From the NCBI RefSeq assembly GCF_900156165.1, contig NZ_FTMY01000001.1, positions 1 to 64,000 of the forward strand: a DNA stretch of 64,000 nucleotides, in the 5' to 3' direction. Of the stretch, positions 38,699 through 47,875 are shown piece after piece. The stretch is from Pseudacidovorax sp. RU35E (GTDB lineage Bacteria; Pseudomonadota; Gammaproteobacteria; Burkholderiales; Burkholderiaceae_C). A program made the position numbers and the translations under genes. The notes under the pieces were generated by a model, which made no database searches, was not told the DNA's origin, and worked only from the letters and a program-made list of their open reading frames with translations. Each line of letters starts with the position of its first letter. The first letter of the stretch is position 1.

Positions 38699-39697
38699 AT
38701 GAACTGCCATCTTGCCCGGATCCCGCGCCGTCGCTTCGCCGCAGGTGCCGCCGCCCTGGCGCTTTGCGCCGCCGCAGCCGTCCCCGCCTGGGCCGACGAC
38801 GGCTATCCCGGCAAACCGATCACCGTCGTGGTGCCTCAGGCTGCCGGTGGTGCCAACGATGTGATCGCACGCGTGGTGGCGCAGCGGCTGTCGCAGCAGC
38901 TGGGCCAGACCGTGCTGGTGGACAACAAGCCCGGCGCCGGCGGCACCGTGGCCACAGCCGCCACGGCGCGCGCCAAGCGTGATGGTTACACGCTGCTGCT
39001 CACGGCCGACAGTGCCCAGGTGACGAGCCCCGCGCTGTATCGCAATCCGGGCTTCGATCCGGTGAAGGACTTCGAGCCCATCGCGCCGATCGCCACGGCC
39101 GGCTATGTGCTGGTCGCCAATCCGTCCTTCCCGGGCCAGAACATGGCCGACCTGATCCGTCTGGCCAAGGCGCAGCCGGGCGCCTATTCCTATGCGTCGG
39201 CCGGCAATGGAACCCTGAACCATCTGATTGGCGAGATGGTGCAGAAGGCCGCGGGCATCAAGCTGCAGCACGTGCCCTACAAGGGCTCGGCCGCGGCCGC
39301 GACCGACGTGGTGGGCGGGCAGGTGCCCCTGTCGGTGCAGAGCCTGCCCTCGGTCATCGCTTTCATCAAGGCGGGCAAGCTCAAGGTGCTGGGCGTGGTC
39401 AACCCGCAGCGCATCAAGGCGCTGCCGGATTCACCCACCATCGGCGAGACGCTGCCGGGCTTCGGCCAGGCGCCGTGGTACGCGCTCTTCGCACCGGCCG
39501 GCACGCCGGCGCCCATCGTCATCCGACTCCAGGCCGAGGTGAACAAGGCACTGGAGAGCCCCGACGTACTGGAGAAGCTGGCCAGCGTCGGCTGCGAGCC
39601 CTTCAAGGGCAGCTCCGCCCAGCTGGCGGCGCTGGTGCAGTCGGACCTGCGCAAGTGGGCGCAGATCGTCAAGGACACGGGCGCGACGGTGGACTGA
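38699..39697 (+). CDS. Bug-family tripartite tricarboxylate receptor-like protein
   Basis: Periplasmic binding protein of 332 residues. The signal peptide ends near 32 (AAAVPAWA); a twin arginine (IPRRRFAAGAAAL) leaves a Tat route possible. The mature start DGYPGKPITVVVPQAAGGANDVIAR and the loop VDNKPGAGGTVAT are the Bug carboxylate-binding pattern. It follows the lyase by 40 bases with an ACGGAGA ribosome-binding site, so it probably presents the acid degraded by the two enzymes. No permease genes lie beside it. Confidence 0.88.
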   Translation: MNCHLARIPRRRFAAGAAALALCAAAAVPAWADDGYPGKPITVVVPQAAGGANDVIARVVAQRLSQQLGQTVLVDNKPGAGGTVATAATARAKRDGYTLLLTADSAQVTSPALYRNPGFDPVKDFEPIAPIATAGYVLVANPSFPGQNMADLIRLAKAQPGAYSYASAGNGTLNHLIGEMVQKAAGIKLQHVPYKGSAAAATDVVGGQVPLSVQSLPSVIAFIKAGKLKVLGVVNPQRIKALPDSPTIGETLPGFGQAPWYALFAPAGTPAPIVIRLQAEVNKALESPDVLEKLASVGCEPFKGSSAQLAALVQSDLRKWAQIVKDTGATVD

Positions 39698-39727
39698 CGC
39701 GCCGGTCTGCACAGCGCGCAAAAGCAA

Positions 39728-39754
39728 AGGGCGGTGCCATCGGCACCGCCCTTG
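39728..39754. terminator. Hairpin terminator between Bug gene and ggt
   Basis: AAGGGCGGTGCC and GGCACCGCCCTT form a perfect 12-base-pair hairpin with a 3-base loop between two convergent genes. The minus strand continues into TTTGCTTTTG, so it serves ggt best; it may act in both directions. Confidence 0.7.
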
Positions 39755-39801
39755 TCGCTTGCGGGCCCGTCGCGTCGGCGCGGGCCCTCAGTGAAGACCC
39801 A

Positions 39802-41847
39802 TCAAGGCGTGAACGTGTCACCCAGCACGATGCCTTCACGGCGGGGGTCGGAGCCGCCGCTCAGCACCGTCTTGCCATTCACCTGGGTGCGCACGACGGT
39901 GCTGATGCCACTGGACTGCGCGCCGACGGACACCGTGTGGCCCAGGGCACGCAGGCCCGTGACCAGCGGGTCGTTGTTGCCGTTGTTGGTGGCGTCGATG
40001 TTGGGGTGCTCGCCGCCCACATTGGTGGTGGGCGAGTTGGAGGCGCCGAAGTCCACCATCGACGTGGCCTGTTGTGCGTCCAGCTTCCAGTCCAGCGCCC
40101 CCACGATGGTCTTGGCCACGTACTGGATGATCGTGCCGCCGCCCGGCGAACCGGTGGCCATCACGAAGTCGCCGGGGGCGTTGCCGTTGAACACCATGGT
40201 CGGCGCCATCGTGCTGCGCGGGCGCTTGCCCGGGGCCACGCGATTGGCGACGGGCAGGCCACCGCTGTCGGTGGGCGAGGCCGAGAAGTCCGTCAGCTGG
40301 TTGTTCAGCAGGATGCCGCGGGCCATGTGGTAGGAGCCCATGGAAGACTCTACCGTGGTGGTCATGGTGACCACGTTGCCGTCCTTGTCGACGATGGTGA
40401 GGTGCGTGGTGCCGTTCTCGGGCGTCTTGTCGATGCCCAGCGGCACGGGACCCAGGTCACCCGCCAGCGCCGTGCCCATGCTCTTGCTGAAGTCGATCAG
40501 ATTGGCGCGGCTGCGCATGTAGGTCTTGTTGAGCAGCGTGTCCGGGCTGTTGCCGGGCAGGGGCACGAAGTCGGTGTCGGCCACGTACTTGTCGCGGTCG
40601 GCATAGGCCAGGCGCTCGGCTTCGGAAACCAGGTGCACGCCCATCACCGTAGGCTTGCCGCCTTCCAGGTCCACGGCGGTGGGGGCGTGCAGCGCCATGT
40701 TGAAGTTCTCCAGGATGCCCAGCGTGGAGAGCACGCCGATGCCGCCGGAGGAGGGCGGCGACATGCTGCACACGTAGTAGGTGCGGTAGGTCGTGCACAC
40801 CGGGTCACGGCGCTTGGCGCGGTAGTTCTTCAGGTCGTCCAGGGTGGTCACGCCGGGCGTGATGTCCGAGCCGTCGGTGCCCTTCGTGATGCGGATCTTG
40901 GCCACGATGTCCTGGGCGATGGGGCCGGTGTACATCGCGTCGGCCCCCTGCGCGGCCAGGGCCTTGAGCACGCCGGCGTAGGCCGGGTTGGTCAGCGTCG
41001 TGCCCAGCGGCTTGGGGTTGCCCGAGGTGTCGAGGAAGTAGGCGGCGGCTTCGTCGTCGCGCTTGAGGTTCGTCGCCGAGCCCGAGATGGCGGCGGCCAT
41101 GCGTCCGCCGATCTTGAAGCCGTTGGTCGCGAGGTTGGTGCCTTCGTCGAACAGGTTCTTCCAGGCCAGCTTGCCATGGTCGGCCTGCGCCATTTCGAGC
41201 ATGCGCATCACGCCCGGTGTGCCGATCGAGCGGCCGCTGGCGCGCGCGCTGGGCTTGGGCGTGGTCTTGTCGGCGTCGCTGATGTAGCGCAGGTAATCGG
41301 CTGTGGCTGCGGCGGGAGCCGTCTCACGGCCGTCATAGGCCTCGACCTTCTTGGTCTTGGCGTCGAAGTGCAGCAGGAACGCACCGCCGGCCAGGCTGCT
41401 CGACTGAGGCTCCACCAGGCCCAGCACGGCCTGCACGGCCACCGCTGCATCGACTGCGCTGCCGCCGGCCTTGAGGATGTCGCAGCCCGCCTTGGTGGCG
41501 AGGGGATGGTTGGCGACCACCATGTAGGTCTTCGAGTAGATGACCTTCTTGCCGGGCACGTAGCCGGAGGCGGGCTCCGGTGCGGCCGGGTCGCCCTGCA
41601 GGCCGGAACCCACGACCACCGGCGATCCGGTGCTGGTGGTCTGGCAGCTGTAATCGGGCGCCGCGGGCGCCGGCGCAGGCGCAGGGCTCGGTGCGGGGGC
41701 GGGCTTGTTCAGGTTGGCGGCAATGAGCGCCGCCGCCACGGCCTGCTGGTTGCCGTTGTCCGAGCTGCCGCCACAGGCGGCGACCGACATGGCCAGCGCC
41801 AGCGGTGCCAGGGCCAGAAGCCCTCGCTTGTCTTCGATGTGTTTCAC
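39802..41847 (-). CDS. ggt: Gamma-glutamyltransferase, predicted lipoprotein
   Basis: Splits glutathione and gamma-glutamyl amides. From the GTG at 41847 the 681-residue protein opens with a lipoprotein signal (lipobox VAAC, C25) and a Pro-Ala linker (48-64). The autoprocessing Thr is T480 in NGTTHLTIVDKDGN. Pocket motifs SSMGSYHM, GILLNNQLTDFS and ATGSPGGGTIIQ follow. It is about 100 residues longer than E. coli GGT (580). An ATG at 41886 is an alternative start, but it would put 13 residues ahead of the signal. Membrane anchoring is inferred from the lipobox. Confidence 0.87.
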   Translation of the reverse strand: MKHIEDKRGLLALAPLALAMSVAACGGSSDNGNQQAVAAALIAANLNKPAPAPSPAPAPAPAAPDYSCQTTSTGSPVVVGSGLQGDPAAPEPASGYVPGKKVIYSKTYMVVANHPLATKAGCDILKAGGSAVDAAVAVQAVLGLVEPQSSSLAGGAFLLHFDAKTKKVEAYDGRETAPAAATADYLRYISDADKTTPKPSARASGRSIGTPGVMRMLEMAQADHGKLAWKNLFDEGTNLATNGFKIGGRMAAAISGSATNLKRDDEAAAYFLDTSGNPKPLGTTLTNPAYAGVLKALAAQGADAMYTGPIAQDIVAKIRITKGTDGSDITPGVTTLDDLKNYRAKRRDPVCTTYRTYYVCSMSPPSSGGIGVLSTLGILENFNMALHAPTAVDLEGGKPTVMGVHLVSEAERLAYADRDKYVADTDFVPLPGNSPDTLLNKTYMRSRANLIDFSKSMGTALAGDLGPVPLGIDKTPENGTTHLTIVDKDGNVVTMTTTVESSMGSYHMARGILLNNQLTDFSASPTDSGGLPVANRVAPGKRPRSTMAPTMVFNGNAPGDFVMATGSPGGGTIIQYVAKTIVGALDWKLDAQQATSMVDFGASNSPTTNVGGEHPNIDATNNGNNDPLVTGLRALGHTVSVGAQSSGISTVVRTQVNGKTVLSGGSDPRREGIVLGDTFTP

Positions 41848-41948
41848 GGGGTTCCGACTCTTGTAGTTAAAGGAGGCGCAAATCATCCTTGAATTTGCAA
41901 TTTTGTGTAGCAGGAATCGTTCCGGGGTCGCGCGCCACAATCGGGCCG

Positions 41949-43955
41949 ATGTCCGAAGTGCATTCCGAACAACTGCTGGCCGAAGTGGCCGCGCTTCCTT
42001 CTTTGCCGGGGGTCTATCGCTATTTCGACGCTGCCGGCGGGGTGCTCTACGTGGGCAAGGCGCGCAACCTCAAGCGCCGCGTGGCGAGCTACTTCCAGAA
42101 GAACCACGGCGGCACGCGCATTGGCCACATGATCGGCAAGATCGCTCGCATGGAGACCACGGTGGTGCGCTCCGAGGCCGAGGCGCTGCTGCTCGAAAAC
42201 AACCTGATCAAGACGCTCAAGCCGCGCTACAACATCCTGTTCCGCGACGACAAGAGCTATCCCTACCTCAAGATCACCGGCGTGCGCGACCGCGACGGCA
42301 GCGACGGCCTCACGCCAGCGAGCATTCCGCGGCTGGCCTACTACCGCGGCGCCACCGACCGGCGCCACCGCTACTACGGACCCTATCCGAGCGCCTGGGC
42401 GGTGAAGGAGTCGATCCAACTGCTGCAGAAGGTGTTCAAGCTGCGCACCTGCGAGGACACGGTCTACGGCAATCGCACCCGGCCCTGCCTGCTCTACCAG
42501 ATCAAGCGTTGCAGCGGCCCCTGCGTGGGCCATGTGGCGCCGGCCGACTATGCGCACGACGTGGCCAATGCGGAGGCCTTCCTGCGTGGCGAGACGCAGC
42601 AGGTGCTGGCTGAACTGGAAGCCCGCATGATGCAGCACGCCGAGCGGCTGGAGTTCGAGCAGGCGGCCGAACTGCGCAACCGGATGTCGGCACTGTCGCG
42701 GGTGCTGCATCAGCAGTCCGTGGAGATCGTCGACGACAAGGACGTGGACATCCTGGCCGTGAAGGTGCAGGGCGGCAAGGCCTGCGTCAATCTGGCCATG
42801 GTGCGCGGCGGGCGACACCTGGGCGACCGCGCGTACTTCCCTGCGCACGTGGAGGACGCGTCGCTGCTGCAGCAGGATGCCGCCGACGACGACGCCCAGG
42901 CTGGCGACGCTGCGCAGGAGGGTGCGCTTGTGCCGTCGGTGGAGCGTCAGGTGCTCGAAGCCTTCATCGCCCAGCATTACATCGAGGCGCCGGCGCCGGC
43001 CACGCTCGTACTTGGCGAAGTCGTCGCCCGCGAACTGATCGAGGCCATCGCCCAACAGTCGGCCCAGCGCGTCACGGCCGTCTTCCAGCCGCGCTCGCAG
43101 CGGCGCCTGTGGCTGGAGATGGCGCAGAAGAACGCCGATATCCAGATGGCACGGCTGCTTGCCGAAGAGGGCTCGCAGCAGGCGCGCACCCGGGCCCTCG
43201 TCGATGCGCTCGAACTCGCGCCCGACGACCTGGCGCAGTTCCGCATCGAATGTTTCGATATCTCCCACACGGCGGGGGAGGCGACGCAGGCCTCGTGCGT
43301 GGTCTTCGAGGACCATGCCATGCAGAACCGCGAATACCGCCGCTACAACATCGAAGGCATCACGCCCGGCGACGACTACGCGGCCATGCGCCAGGTGCTC
43401 ATGCGCCGCTACGGCAAGATCGCCGAGGCCATGGCGGCCGAAGCCCAGGCGCCTGCGCCCGGCGACGGGGGTGGTGCCGATGCGCCGGCGGGCACCGTCG
43501 GCGCGCGCATGCCCGACCTCGTGCTGGTGGATGGCGGCAAGGGCCAGGTCTCGATGGCGCGTGAAGTCTTCGTCCAGCTCGGCCTGCCGCTGTCATTGAT
43601 CGTCGGCGTGGAGAAGGGCGAAGGCCGCAAGGTGGGGCTCGAAGAGCTCGTCTTTGCGGACGGCCGCGAGAAGGTATATCTGGGACGGGATTCCGCGGCG
43701 CTCATGCTCGTCGCGCAGATCCGCGACGAGGCCCACCGCTTCGCCATCACCGGCATGCGGGCCAAGCGGGCCAAGGTGCGCGTTGGGGGGAGCCAGTTGG
43801 AGGACATCCCGGGCGTGGGGCCGAAGCGGCGTGCGCGGCTGCTTCAGCGCTTCGGCGGCATCCGAGGCGTGGCGGCCGCAAGCATCGAAGACCTCGCGTC
43901 CGTCGACGGCATCGCCCGCGATCTGGCGGAAGAGATCTACCGCGCTTTGCACTGA
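41949..43955 (+). CDS. uvrC: Excinuclease ABC subunit C
   Basis: Makes both incisions in nucleotide-excision repair. The 668-residue protein has the GIY-YIG nuclease ([27 protein letters not shown] in parts) and a Cys-rich stretch [19 protein letters not shown]. The UVR domain is near 225-260, and the RNase H-like C-terminal nuclease has [10 protein letters not shown] and [11 protein letters not shown] tandem helix-hairpin-helix ([16 protein letters not shown]) closes it. A low-complexity insert (about 500-518) adds length against E. coli (610). The promoter must lie in the short gap to divergent ggt. Confidence 0.95.
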   Translation: MSEVHSEQLLAEVAALPSLPGVYRYFDAAGGVLYVGKARNLKRRVASYFQKNHGGTRIGHMIGKIARMETTVVRSEAEALLLENNLIKTLKPRYNILFRDDKSYPYLKITGVRDRDGSDGLTPASIPRLAYYRGATDRRHRYYGPYPSAWAVKESIQLLQKVFKLRTCEDTVYGNRTRPCLLYQIKRCSGPCVGHVAPADYAHDVANAEAFLRGETQQVLAELEARMMQHAERLEFEQAAELRNRMSALSRVLHQQSVEIVDDKDVDILAVKVQGGKACVNLAMVRGGRHLGDRAYFPAHVEDASLLQQDAADDDAQAGDAAQEGALVPSVERQVLEAFIAQHYIEAPAPATLVLGEVVARELIEAIAQQSAQRVTAVFQPRSQRRLWLEMAQKNADIQMARLLAEEGSQQARTRALVDALELAPDDLAQFRIECFDISHTAGEATQASCVVFEDHAMQNREYRRYNIEGITPGDDYAAMRQVLMRRYGKIAEAMAAEAQAPAPGDGGGADAPAGTVGARMPDLVLVDGGKGQVSMAREVFVQLGLPLSLIVGVEKGEGRKVGLEELVFADGREKVYLGRDSAALMLVAQIRDEAHRFAITGMRAKRAKVRVGGSQLEDIPGVGPKRRARLLQRFGGIRGVAAASIEDLASVDGIARDLAEEIYRALH

Positions 43956-44035
43956 GGATGCGACGCCCAGTCGCGCACCGCGCAGCGACCGTCGCACTGG
44001 CGAGTGGCGCCATGGCCTCATGCCACAATCCGCCG

Positions 44036-44611
44036 ATGTTCTGGACCCTGCCCACCATCATGACCTGGACGCGCATCGTCGCGATTCCCCTGATCGTGGG
44101 TGTGTTCTACCTGCCGTTGCCCGAGGGCATGAGGAACCTCATCGCCACGGTGATGTTCATCGTGTTTGCAGCGACCGACTGGCTCGATGGCTATCTCGCG
44201 AGGCGTCTCAACCAGACCTCGGCCTTTGGAGCCTTCCTCGATCCCGTGGCCGACAAATTCCTCGTGTGTGCCTCGCTGTTGGTGCTGGTGCATCTCAATC
44301 GGGCCGATGTGTTCGTGGCCCTGATCATCATCGGCCGCGAGATCGCCATCTCGGCCCTGCGCGAGTGGATGGCGCAGCTCGGTGCCGGCAAGAGCGTGGC
44401 CGTGCACATGCTCGGCAAGGTCAAGACCACCGTGCAGATGGTGGCCATCCCCTTCCTGCTCTACCAGGGCGTGCTGTTCGGCGCCATCGACACGCTGCTG
44501 TGGGGTCGTTGGCTCATCTGGGTGGCCGCGGTGCTCACGGTGTGGTCGATGGTGTACTACCTGCGCAAAGCAATTCCTGAGATCCGCGCACGCACCGAAG
44601 CTCGGGGTTAA
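44036..44611 (+). CDS. pgsA: CDP-diacylglycerol-glycerol-3-phosphate 3-phosphatidyltransferase
   Basis: Makes phosphatidylglycerol phosphate in the inner membrane. The 191-residue protein keeps the complete CDP-alcohol phosphotransferase motif: DWLDGYLARR followed by GAFLDPVADK, with the spacing D-x2-DG-x2-AR-x8-G-x3-D-x3-D. It has five or six helices. It follows uvrC by 80 bases, the common proteobacterial order. Its product feeds the cardiolipin synthase also encoded in this window. Confidence 0.93.
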   Translation: MFWTLPTIMTWTRIVAIPLIVGVFYLPLPEGMRNLIATVMFIVFAATDWLDGYLARRLNQTSAFGAFLDPVADKFLVCASLLVLVHLNRADVFVALIIIGREIAISALREWMAQLGAGKSVAVHMLGKVKTTVQMVAIPFLLYQGVLFGAIDTLLWGRWLIWVAAVLTVWSMVYYLRKAIPEIRARTEARG

Positions 44612-44673
44612 CAAATTTTTGTGAACTTATTGCGCAATGTGTTTGCAGATGCTGGCCCGTTGGCCGCACCTTA

Positions 44674-44702
44674 TTGACACTCCTTGACCTCGTGGTTGTA
44701 AT
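44674..44702 (+). promoter_or_regulatory. Sigma-70 promoter of hupB
   Basis: A consensus -35 TTGACA (44674-44679) is followed after exactly 17 bases by a -10 TGTAAT (44697-44702), about 130 bases before the hupB start. The leader of about 125 bases shows no obvious structure. Confidence 0.75.
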
Positions 44703-44833
44703 CTGCCGCTCGGTCGCCAAGGCCGACGTCCTCGGAACCGCCCCCTCCCCCTGACATCACGACCTTGCCGCGTGGCCCTTGAGGGTCAGTTCGCGCTTCC
44801 GATTGCTGATCAACCTTCTGCCAAGAGGCACTT

Positions 44834-45106
44834 GTGAACAAGACCGAACTGATCGAACACATCGCCAAGAACGCCGACATCTCCAAGGCCGCCGCCACGC
44901 GCGCACTGGAGTCCACGCTGGGTGCGATCCGCACCACGCTGAAGAAGGGCGGCTCGGTGTCGCTGGTCGGCTTCGGCACCTTCGCGGTCGGCAAACGGGC
45001 CGCCCGCACCGGCCGCAATCCGCGGACCGGAACTGCGATTAAGATCAAGGCCGCGAAGGTTCCCAAGTTCCGTCCCGGCAAGGCGCTCAAGGACGCACTG
45101 AACTGA
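44834..45106 (+). CDS. hupB: DNA-binding protein HU-beta
   Basis: Small nucleoid protein, 90 residues, that bends DNA as a dimer. It shows the HU/IHF pattern [25 protein letters not shown], the flexible arm [22 protein letters not shown] and the C-terminal LKDALN. It starts with GTG preceded by AAGAGGCA. It stands under its own strong promoter, and tRNA-Val follows 13 bases after the stop, with a shared terminator downstream. Confidence 0.95.
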   Translation: MNKTELIEHIAKNADISKAAATRALESTLGAIRTTLKKGGSVSLVGFGTFAVGKRAARTGRNPRTGTAIKIKAAKVPKFRPGKALKDALN

Positions 45107-45119
45107 AGCGAACCATCGG

Positions 45120-45195
45120 GGGTGCTTAGCTCAGTTGGTAGAGCGGCGCCCTTACAAGGCGTAGGTCGGCGGTTCGAGCCCGTCAGCACCCACCA
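45120..45195 (+). tRNA. tRNA-Val (anticodon TAC)
   Basis: The acceptor stem GGGTGCT/AGCACCC, D-arm TAGCTCAGTTGGTAGAG, anticodon loop CTTACAA with TAC at 45153-45155, T-loop GGTTCGAGCC and encoded CCA are all present. 76 bases with CCA. Confidence 0.97.
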
Positions 45196-45207
45196 CCCGA
45201 TATGTGT

Positions 45208-45235
45208 GAAGGCCCGGTTTACCGGGCCTTCCTGT
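45208..45235 (+). terminator. Terminator after hupB-tRNA-Val
   Basis: GAAGGCCCGG / CCGGGCCTTC with a 4-base loop is followed by CTGTTTCT, 12 bases after the tRNA. Confidence 0.75.
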
Positions 45236-45542
45236 TTCTGCCCTGGCATTGTGTTGCTCGTCCGCAGACGACCCACCAAAACGGCGCGCCCGCAGGTGCC
45301 CGTCAGGTCCGAAGCCGGGCCATGTGAGAACCCGCCCGGCTAGAATCCGCGCGCCGGTTGGACCAGCCGGCGTCAGGGCAGGTGCTGCAAGAAGCCGTAC
45401 AACAACATCTCTTGCCAGCCAAGGTCAGGGATCTTCCCGAGCATTCATTACCTCCATGACCTGTGGCGGACGCCGCGTCCGCCCTTTCGTTTCTCGTCGT
45501 CTCCGTGGGCGCAGTGGCGTCCGATCCTAGAGGTGTGCAGGC
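45236..45542. other. Non-coding gap before ppiD with a GC-rich hairpin
   Basis: Between the tRNA terminator and ppiD there is no convincing gene. GGCGGACG / CGTCCGCC at 45465-45483, followed by CCTTTCGTTTCT, looks like a second terminator or an attenuator 50 bases ahead of ppiD. A TAGAAT at 45341-45346 is a possible -10 box without a clear -35 partner. Confidence 0.45.
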
Positions 45543-47471
45543 ATGTTTGATTTCTTCCGCAAGTACAACAAGATCGTGATGATCTTTCTGTTCTTGCTGA
45601 TCATTCCTTCGTTCGTGTTGTTCGGCGTCGAGCGCTATACCAACAACGGTGATCGCGGCGACGTTGTGGCCACCGTCGATGGGCAGTCGATCACCCGCAC
45701 CGAATGGGATCAGCAGCATCGCAACGAAACCGACCGGCTGCGCCAGCAAATGCCCAGCCTGGACGCTTCAGTCTTCGACTCCGACGCCGCACGTTACGCG
45801 ACGCTGGAACGCATGGTCCGCAACCGCGTTCTCAGCACGGCGGCGCTCAAGACGAACATGACGGTCTCCGATGGCCGCCTGACCCGCGTCTTCTCGGAGG
45901 ATCCGGGTCTCGCCAGCTTCCGCGACGACAAGGGCAACTTCGATCGCCAGCGCTTCATCCTTGCCACGGGCCGCACGCCCGAGCAGTTCGAGGCGGCCGT
46001 GCGGGCCGATCTGTCCACGCAGCAACTGCTCAGCGGCGTGACGGCCTCCGCCGCACCGAATCCCGCGCTGCTGGACGTTCTGAGCAACGCACTGCGCGAG
46101 CGCCGCGAGGTGCAGGTCGCGCGGTTCATGCCGGCGGACTTCTCTGCCAAGGTTTCCGTGTCCGACGCTGACCTCGAGGCCTTCTACACGAGCCACACCA
46201 GCCGTTATCAGTTGCCTGAACAGGCGGATGTCGAGTACATCGTGCTCAACACGGATGCGGTCAAGAAGACCCTGGCTGTACCAGAGGCCGAACTCAAGGC
46301 CTACTACGAACAGAACAAGGACCGCTTCGGGACGAAGGAGGAGCGCAAGGCCGCGCACATCCTGATCGCCGCCGGCAAGGATGCACCGGCCGCCGATCGC
46401 GCGAAGGCGAAGGCCCGGGCGGAGGAATTACTGGCCGAGATCCGCAAGACGCCGACGAGCTTTGCCGAGTTGGCGAAGAAGAATTCTCAGGATCCGGTCT
46501 CGGCCGCGCAGGGCGGCGCCCTGGATTTCGTCAGCCGTGGTGCCATGGTCAAGCCGTTCGAGGACGCGATGTTCGCGCTCAAGAAGGGTGAGATCAGCAA
46601 CGTGGTCGAAACCGAGTACGGCTATCACATCATCCGGTTGGACGAAGTCAAGCCGGGTACGGTGCCGCCGTTCGAACAGGTGCGCGCCCGGATCGAGGAC
46701 GAGATCCGTGGACAGCAGGCGTCGCAGGCCTTCGCCAAGCAGGCCGAAACGTTGTCCGACCTGGTCTATCAGCAGGCCGATAGCCTCCAGCCTGCTGCCG
46801 ACGCGCTCAAGCTGCAGATTCAGAAGGCGCAAGGCGTAGGCCGGACGCCGGTCGTCGGTGCCCAGGGTCCGTTGGGCAACCGGAATTTCATCAACGCACT
46901 GTTCTCGGCGGAAACGCTGGACCGCAAGCACAACACCGAGGCCATCGATCTGGGTGGCAATCAACTGGCCGTCGGACGTGTGACGCGCCACGTGCCGGCG
47001 CGCACGCAGAGCTTCGATGAAGTGAAGCCCCGTGTGCGCCAGGAACTGGTGGCGGAGCGGGCGGCCGCAGCGGCCAAGACCGAAGGGGAAGCCAAGCTCA
47101 AGGCCTGGGAGGCCGCATCCGGCACCGCGCTGCCTGCGGGCGTGGGCCAGCCCGTCGTGGTGTCCCGCACCGACAACGCCAGTTCGCAGCCGGCGCCTTT
47201 GGTGGAAGCAGCGCTGCGGGTCGACCCCGCCAAACTGCCCGCCTGGGTGGGCGTCAATCTCGGCGCTGAGGGGTACGCCGTGGTACGCGTCAACAAGACG
47301 CTTCCCGCGGCCGACGTCGCGGCGGATCAGCGTCAGCAGGAGCGCGCCCAACTGTCCCAGGCGATGGCAGCTGCCGAAGCCGAGGCCTACTACACCATGC
47401 TCAAGGATCGATTCAAGGCCAGCATCAAGGTGCCGCGTCCGTCCGACTCTGCTGGCGTTGTCGTCAACTGA
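45543..47471 (+). CDS. ppiD: Periplasmic peptidyl-prolyl isomerase/chaperone PpiD
   Basis: Inner-membrane-anchored folding factor near the Sec exit. The 642-residue protein has one N-terminal anchor (MIFLFLLIIPSFVLFGV, about 13-29), a SurA-like helical domain, and a parvulin domain at about 265-370 (KAAHILIA, LAKKNSQDPVSAAQGGALDFVSRGAMVKPFEDAMFAL in parts, GYHIIRLDEVKPG). A C-terminal chaperone part follows. The hupB-ppiD order is the usual proteobacterial one, here split by tRNA-Val. Confidence 0.93.
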   Translation: MFDFFRKYNKIVMIFLFLLIIPSFVLFGVERYTNNGDRGDVVATVDGQSITRTEWDQQHRNETDRLRQQMPSLDASVFDSDAARYATLERMVRNRVLSTAALKTNMTVSDGRLTRVFSEDPGLASFRDDKGNFDRQRFILATGRTPEQFEAAVRADLSTQQLLSGVTASAAPNPALLDVLSNALRERREVQVARFMPADFSAKVSVSDADLEAFYTSHTSRYQLPEQADVEYIVLNTDAVKKTLAVPEAELKAYYEQNKDRFGTKEERKAAHILIAAGKDAPAADRAKAKARAEELLAEIRKTPTSFAELAKKNSQDPVSAAQGGALDFVSRGAMVKPFEDAMFALKKGEISNVVETEYGYHIIRLDEVKPGTVPPFEQVRARIEDEIRGQQASQAFAKQAETLSDLVYQQADSLQPAADALKLQIQKAQGVGRTPVVGAQGPLGNRNFINALFSAETLDRKHNTEAIDLGGNQLAVGRVTRHVPARTQSFDEVKPRVRQELVAERAAAAAKTEGEAKLKAWEAASGTALPAGVGQPVVVSRTDNASSQPAPLVEAALRVDPAKLPAWVGVNLGAEGYAVVRVNKTLPAADVAADQRQQERAQLSQAMAAAEAEAYYTMLKDRFKASIKVPRPSDSAGVVVN

Positions 47472-47472
47472 C

Positions 47473-47502
47473 TTGAGAGACGGCGGATTTTTCCGCTATA
47501 CT
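47473..47502 (+). promoter_or_regulatory. Promoter of tRNA-His
   Basis: TTGAGA (47473-47478) and TATACT (47497-47502), separated by 18 bases, start right behind the ppiD stop and lie 13 bases before the tRNA. Confidence 0.75.
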
Positions 47503-47515
47503 CCGAAGTTCTCTC

Positions 47516-47592
47516 GGTGGCTGTAGCTCAGTTGGTAGAGTCCAGGATTGTGATTCCTGTCGTCGTGGGTTCGAGTCCCATCAGCCACCCCA
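47516..47592 (+). tRNA. tRNA-His (anticodon GTG)
   Basis: The acceptor stem GGTGGCT/AGCCACC includes the extra G(-1) paired with C73, diagnostic for tRNA-His. Anticodon GTG is at 47550-47552, the T-loop is GGTTCGAGTCC and CCA is encoded. 77 bases. Confidence 0.97.
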
Positions 47593-47597
47593 GTTTC

Positions 47598-47634
47598 TAA
47601 AAAGCGGTCACCCTCGGTGACCGTTTTTTTTTCG
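47598..47634 (+). terminator. Terminator after tRNA-His
   Basis: CGGTCACC / GGTGACCG forms a short-loop hairpin flanked by A residues and followed by nine T residues. Confidence 0.9.
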
Positions 47635-47736
47635 CCCTGCGGATGACGCTTCGCGGGGACTTGGTGATGCCGCTGCCCGCGGATGCCTGGCGAGAACAGG
47701 CACGCTGACGCAACTCAGCGAGCGAAAACGGCGGCC

Positions 47737-47774
47737 AAAAAAATAGCGCCACTCGCTTTCGTGAGTGGCGCTAT
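47737..47774 (-). terminator. Terminator of tRNA-Pro (minus strand)
   Basis: ATAGCGCCACTC / GAGTGGCGCTAT forms a long hairpin, followed on the minus strand by seven T residues (47737-47743). It sits 11 bases past the tRNA-Pro 3' end. The 100 bases between this and the tRNA-His terminator show nothing. Confidence 0.9.
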
Positions 47775-47784
47775 CGATCAAAAA

Positions 47785-47861
47785 TGGTCGGAACGGCGGG
47801 ATTCGAACTCGCGACCCTCTGCTCCCAAAGCAGATGCGCTACCAGGCTGCGCTACGTTCCG
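47785..47861 (-). tRNA. tRNA-Pro (anticodon TGG)
   Basis: Read on the minus strand it starts CGGAACG and ends CGTTCCG-A-CCA, with TAGCGCAGCCTGGTAGCGCA as D-arm and TTTGGGA as anticodon loop (TGG). The 77-base gene lies 14 bases from the stop of the glutathione transferase gene on the same strand. Confidence 0.97.
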
Positions 47862-47875
47862 ACAAGCCTGGCATT

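Noticed and set aside
39475-41892. Open frame of 805 codons on the plus strand opposite ggt
   Set aside because: Antisense shadow of ggt with no recognisable domain.
45249-45530. Possible 93-residue protein between tRNA-Val and ppiD
   Set aside because: No ribosome-binding site, Arg/Ser-rich random-looking sequence, and it covers a hairpin; better read as non-coding.
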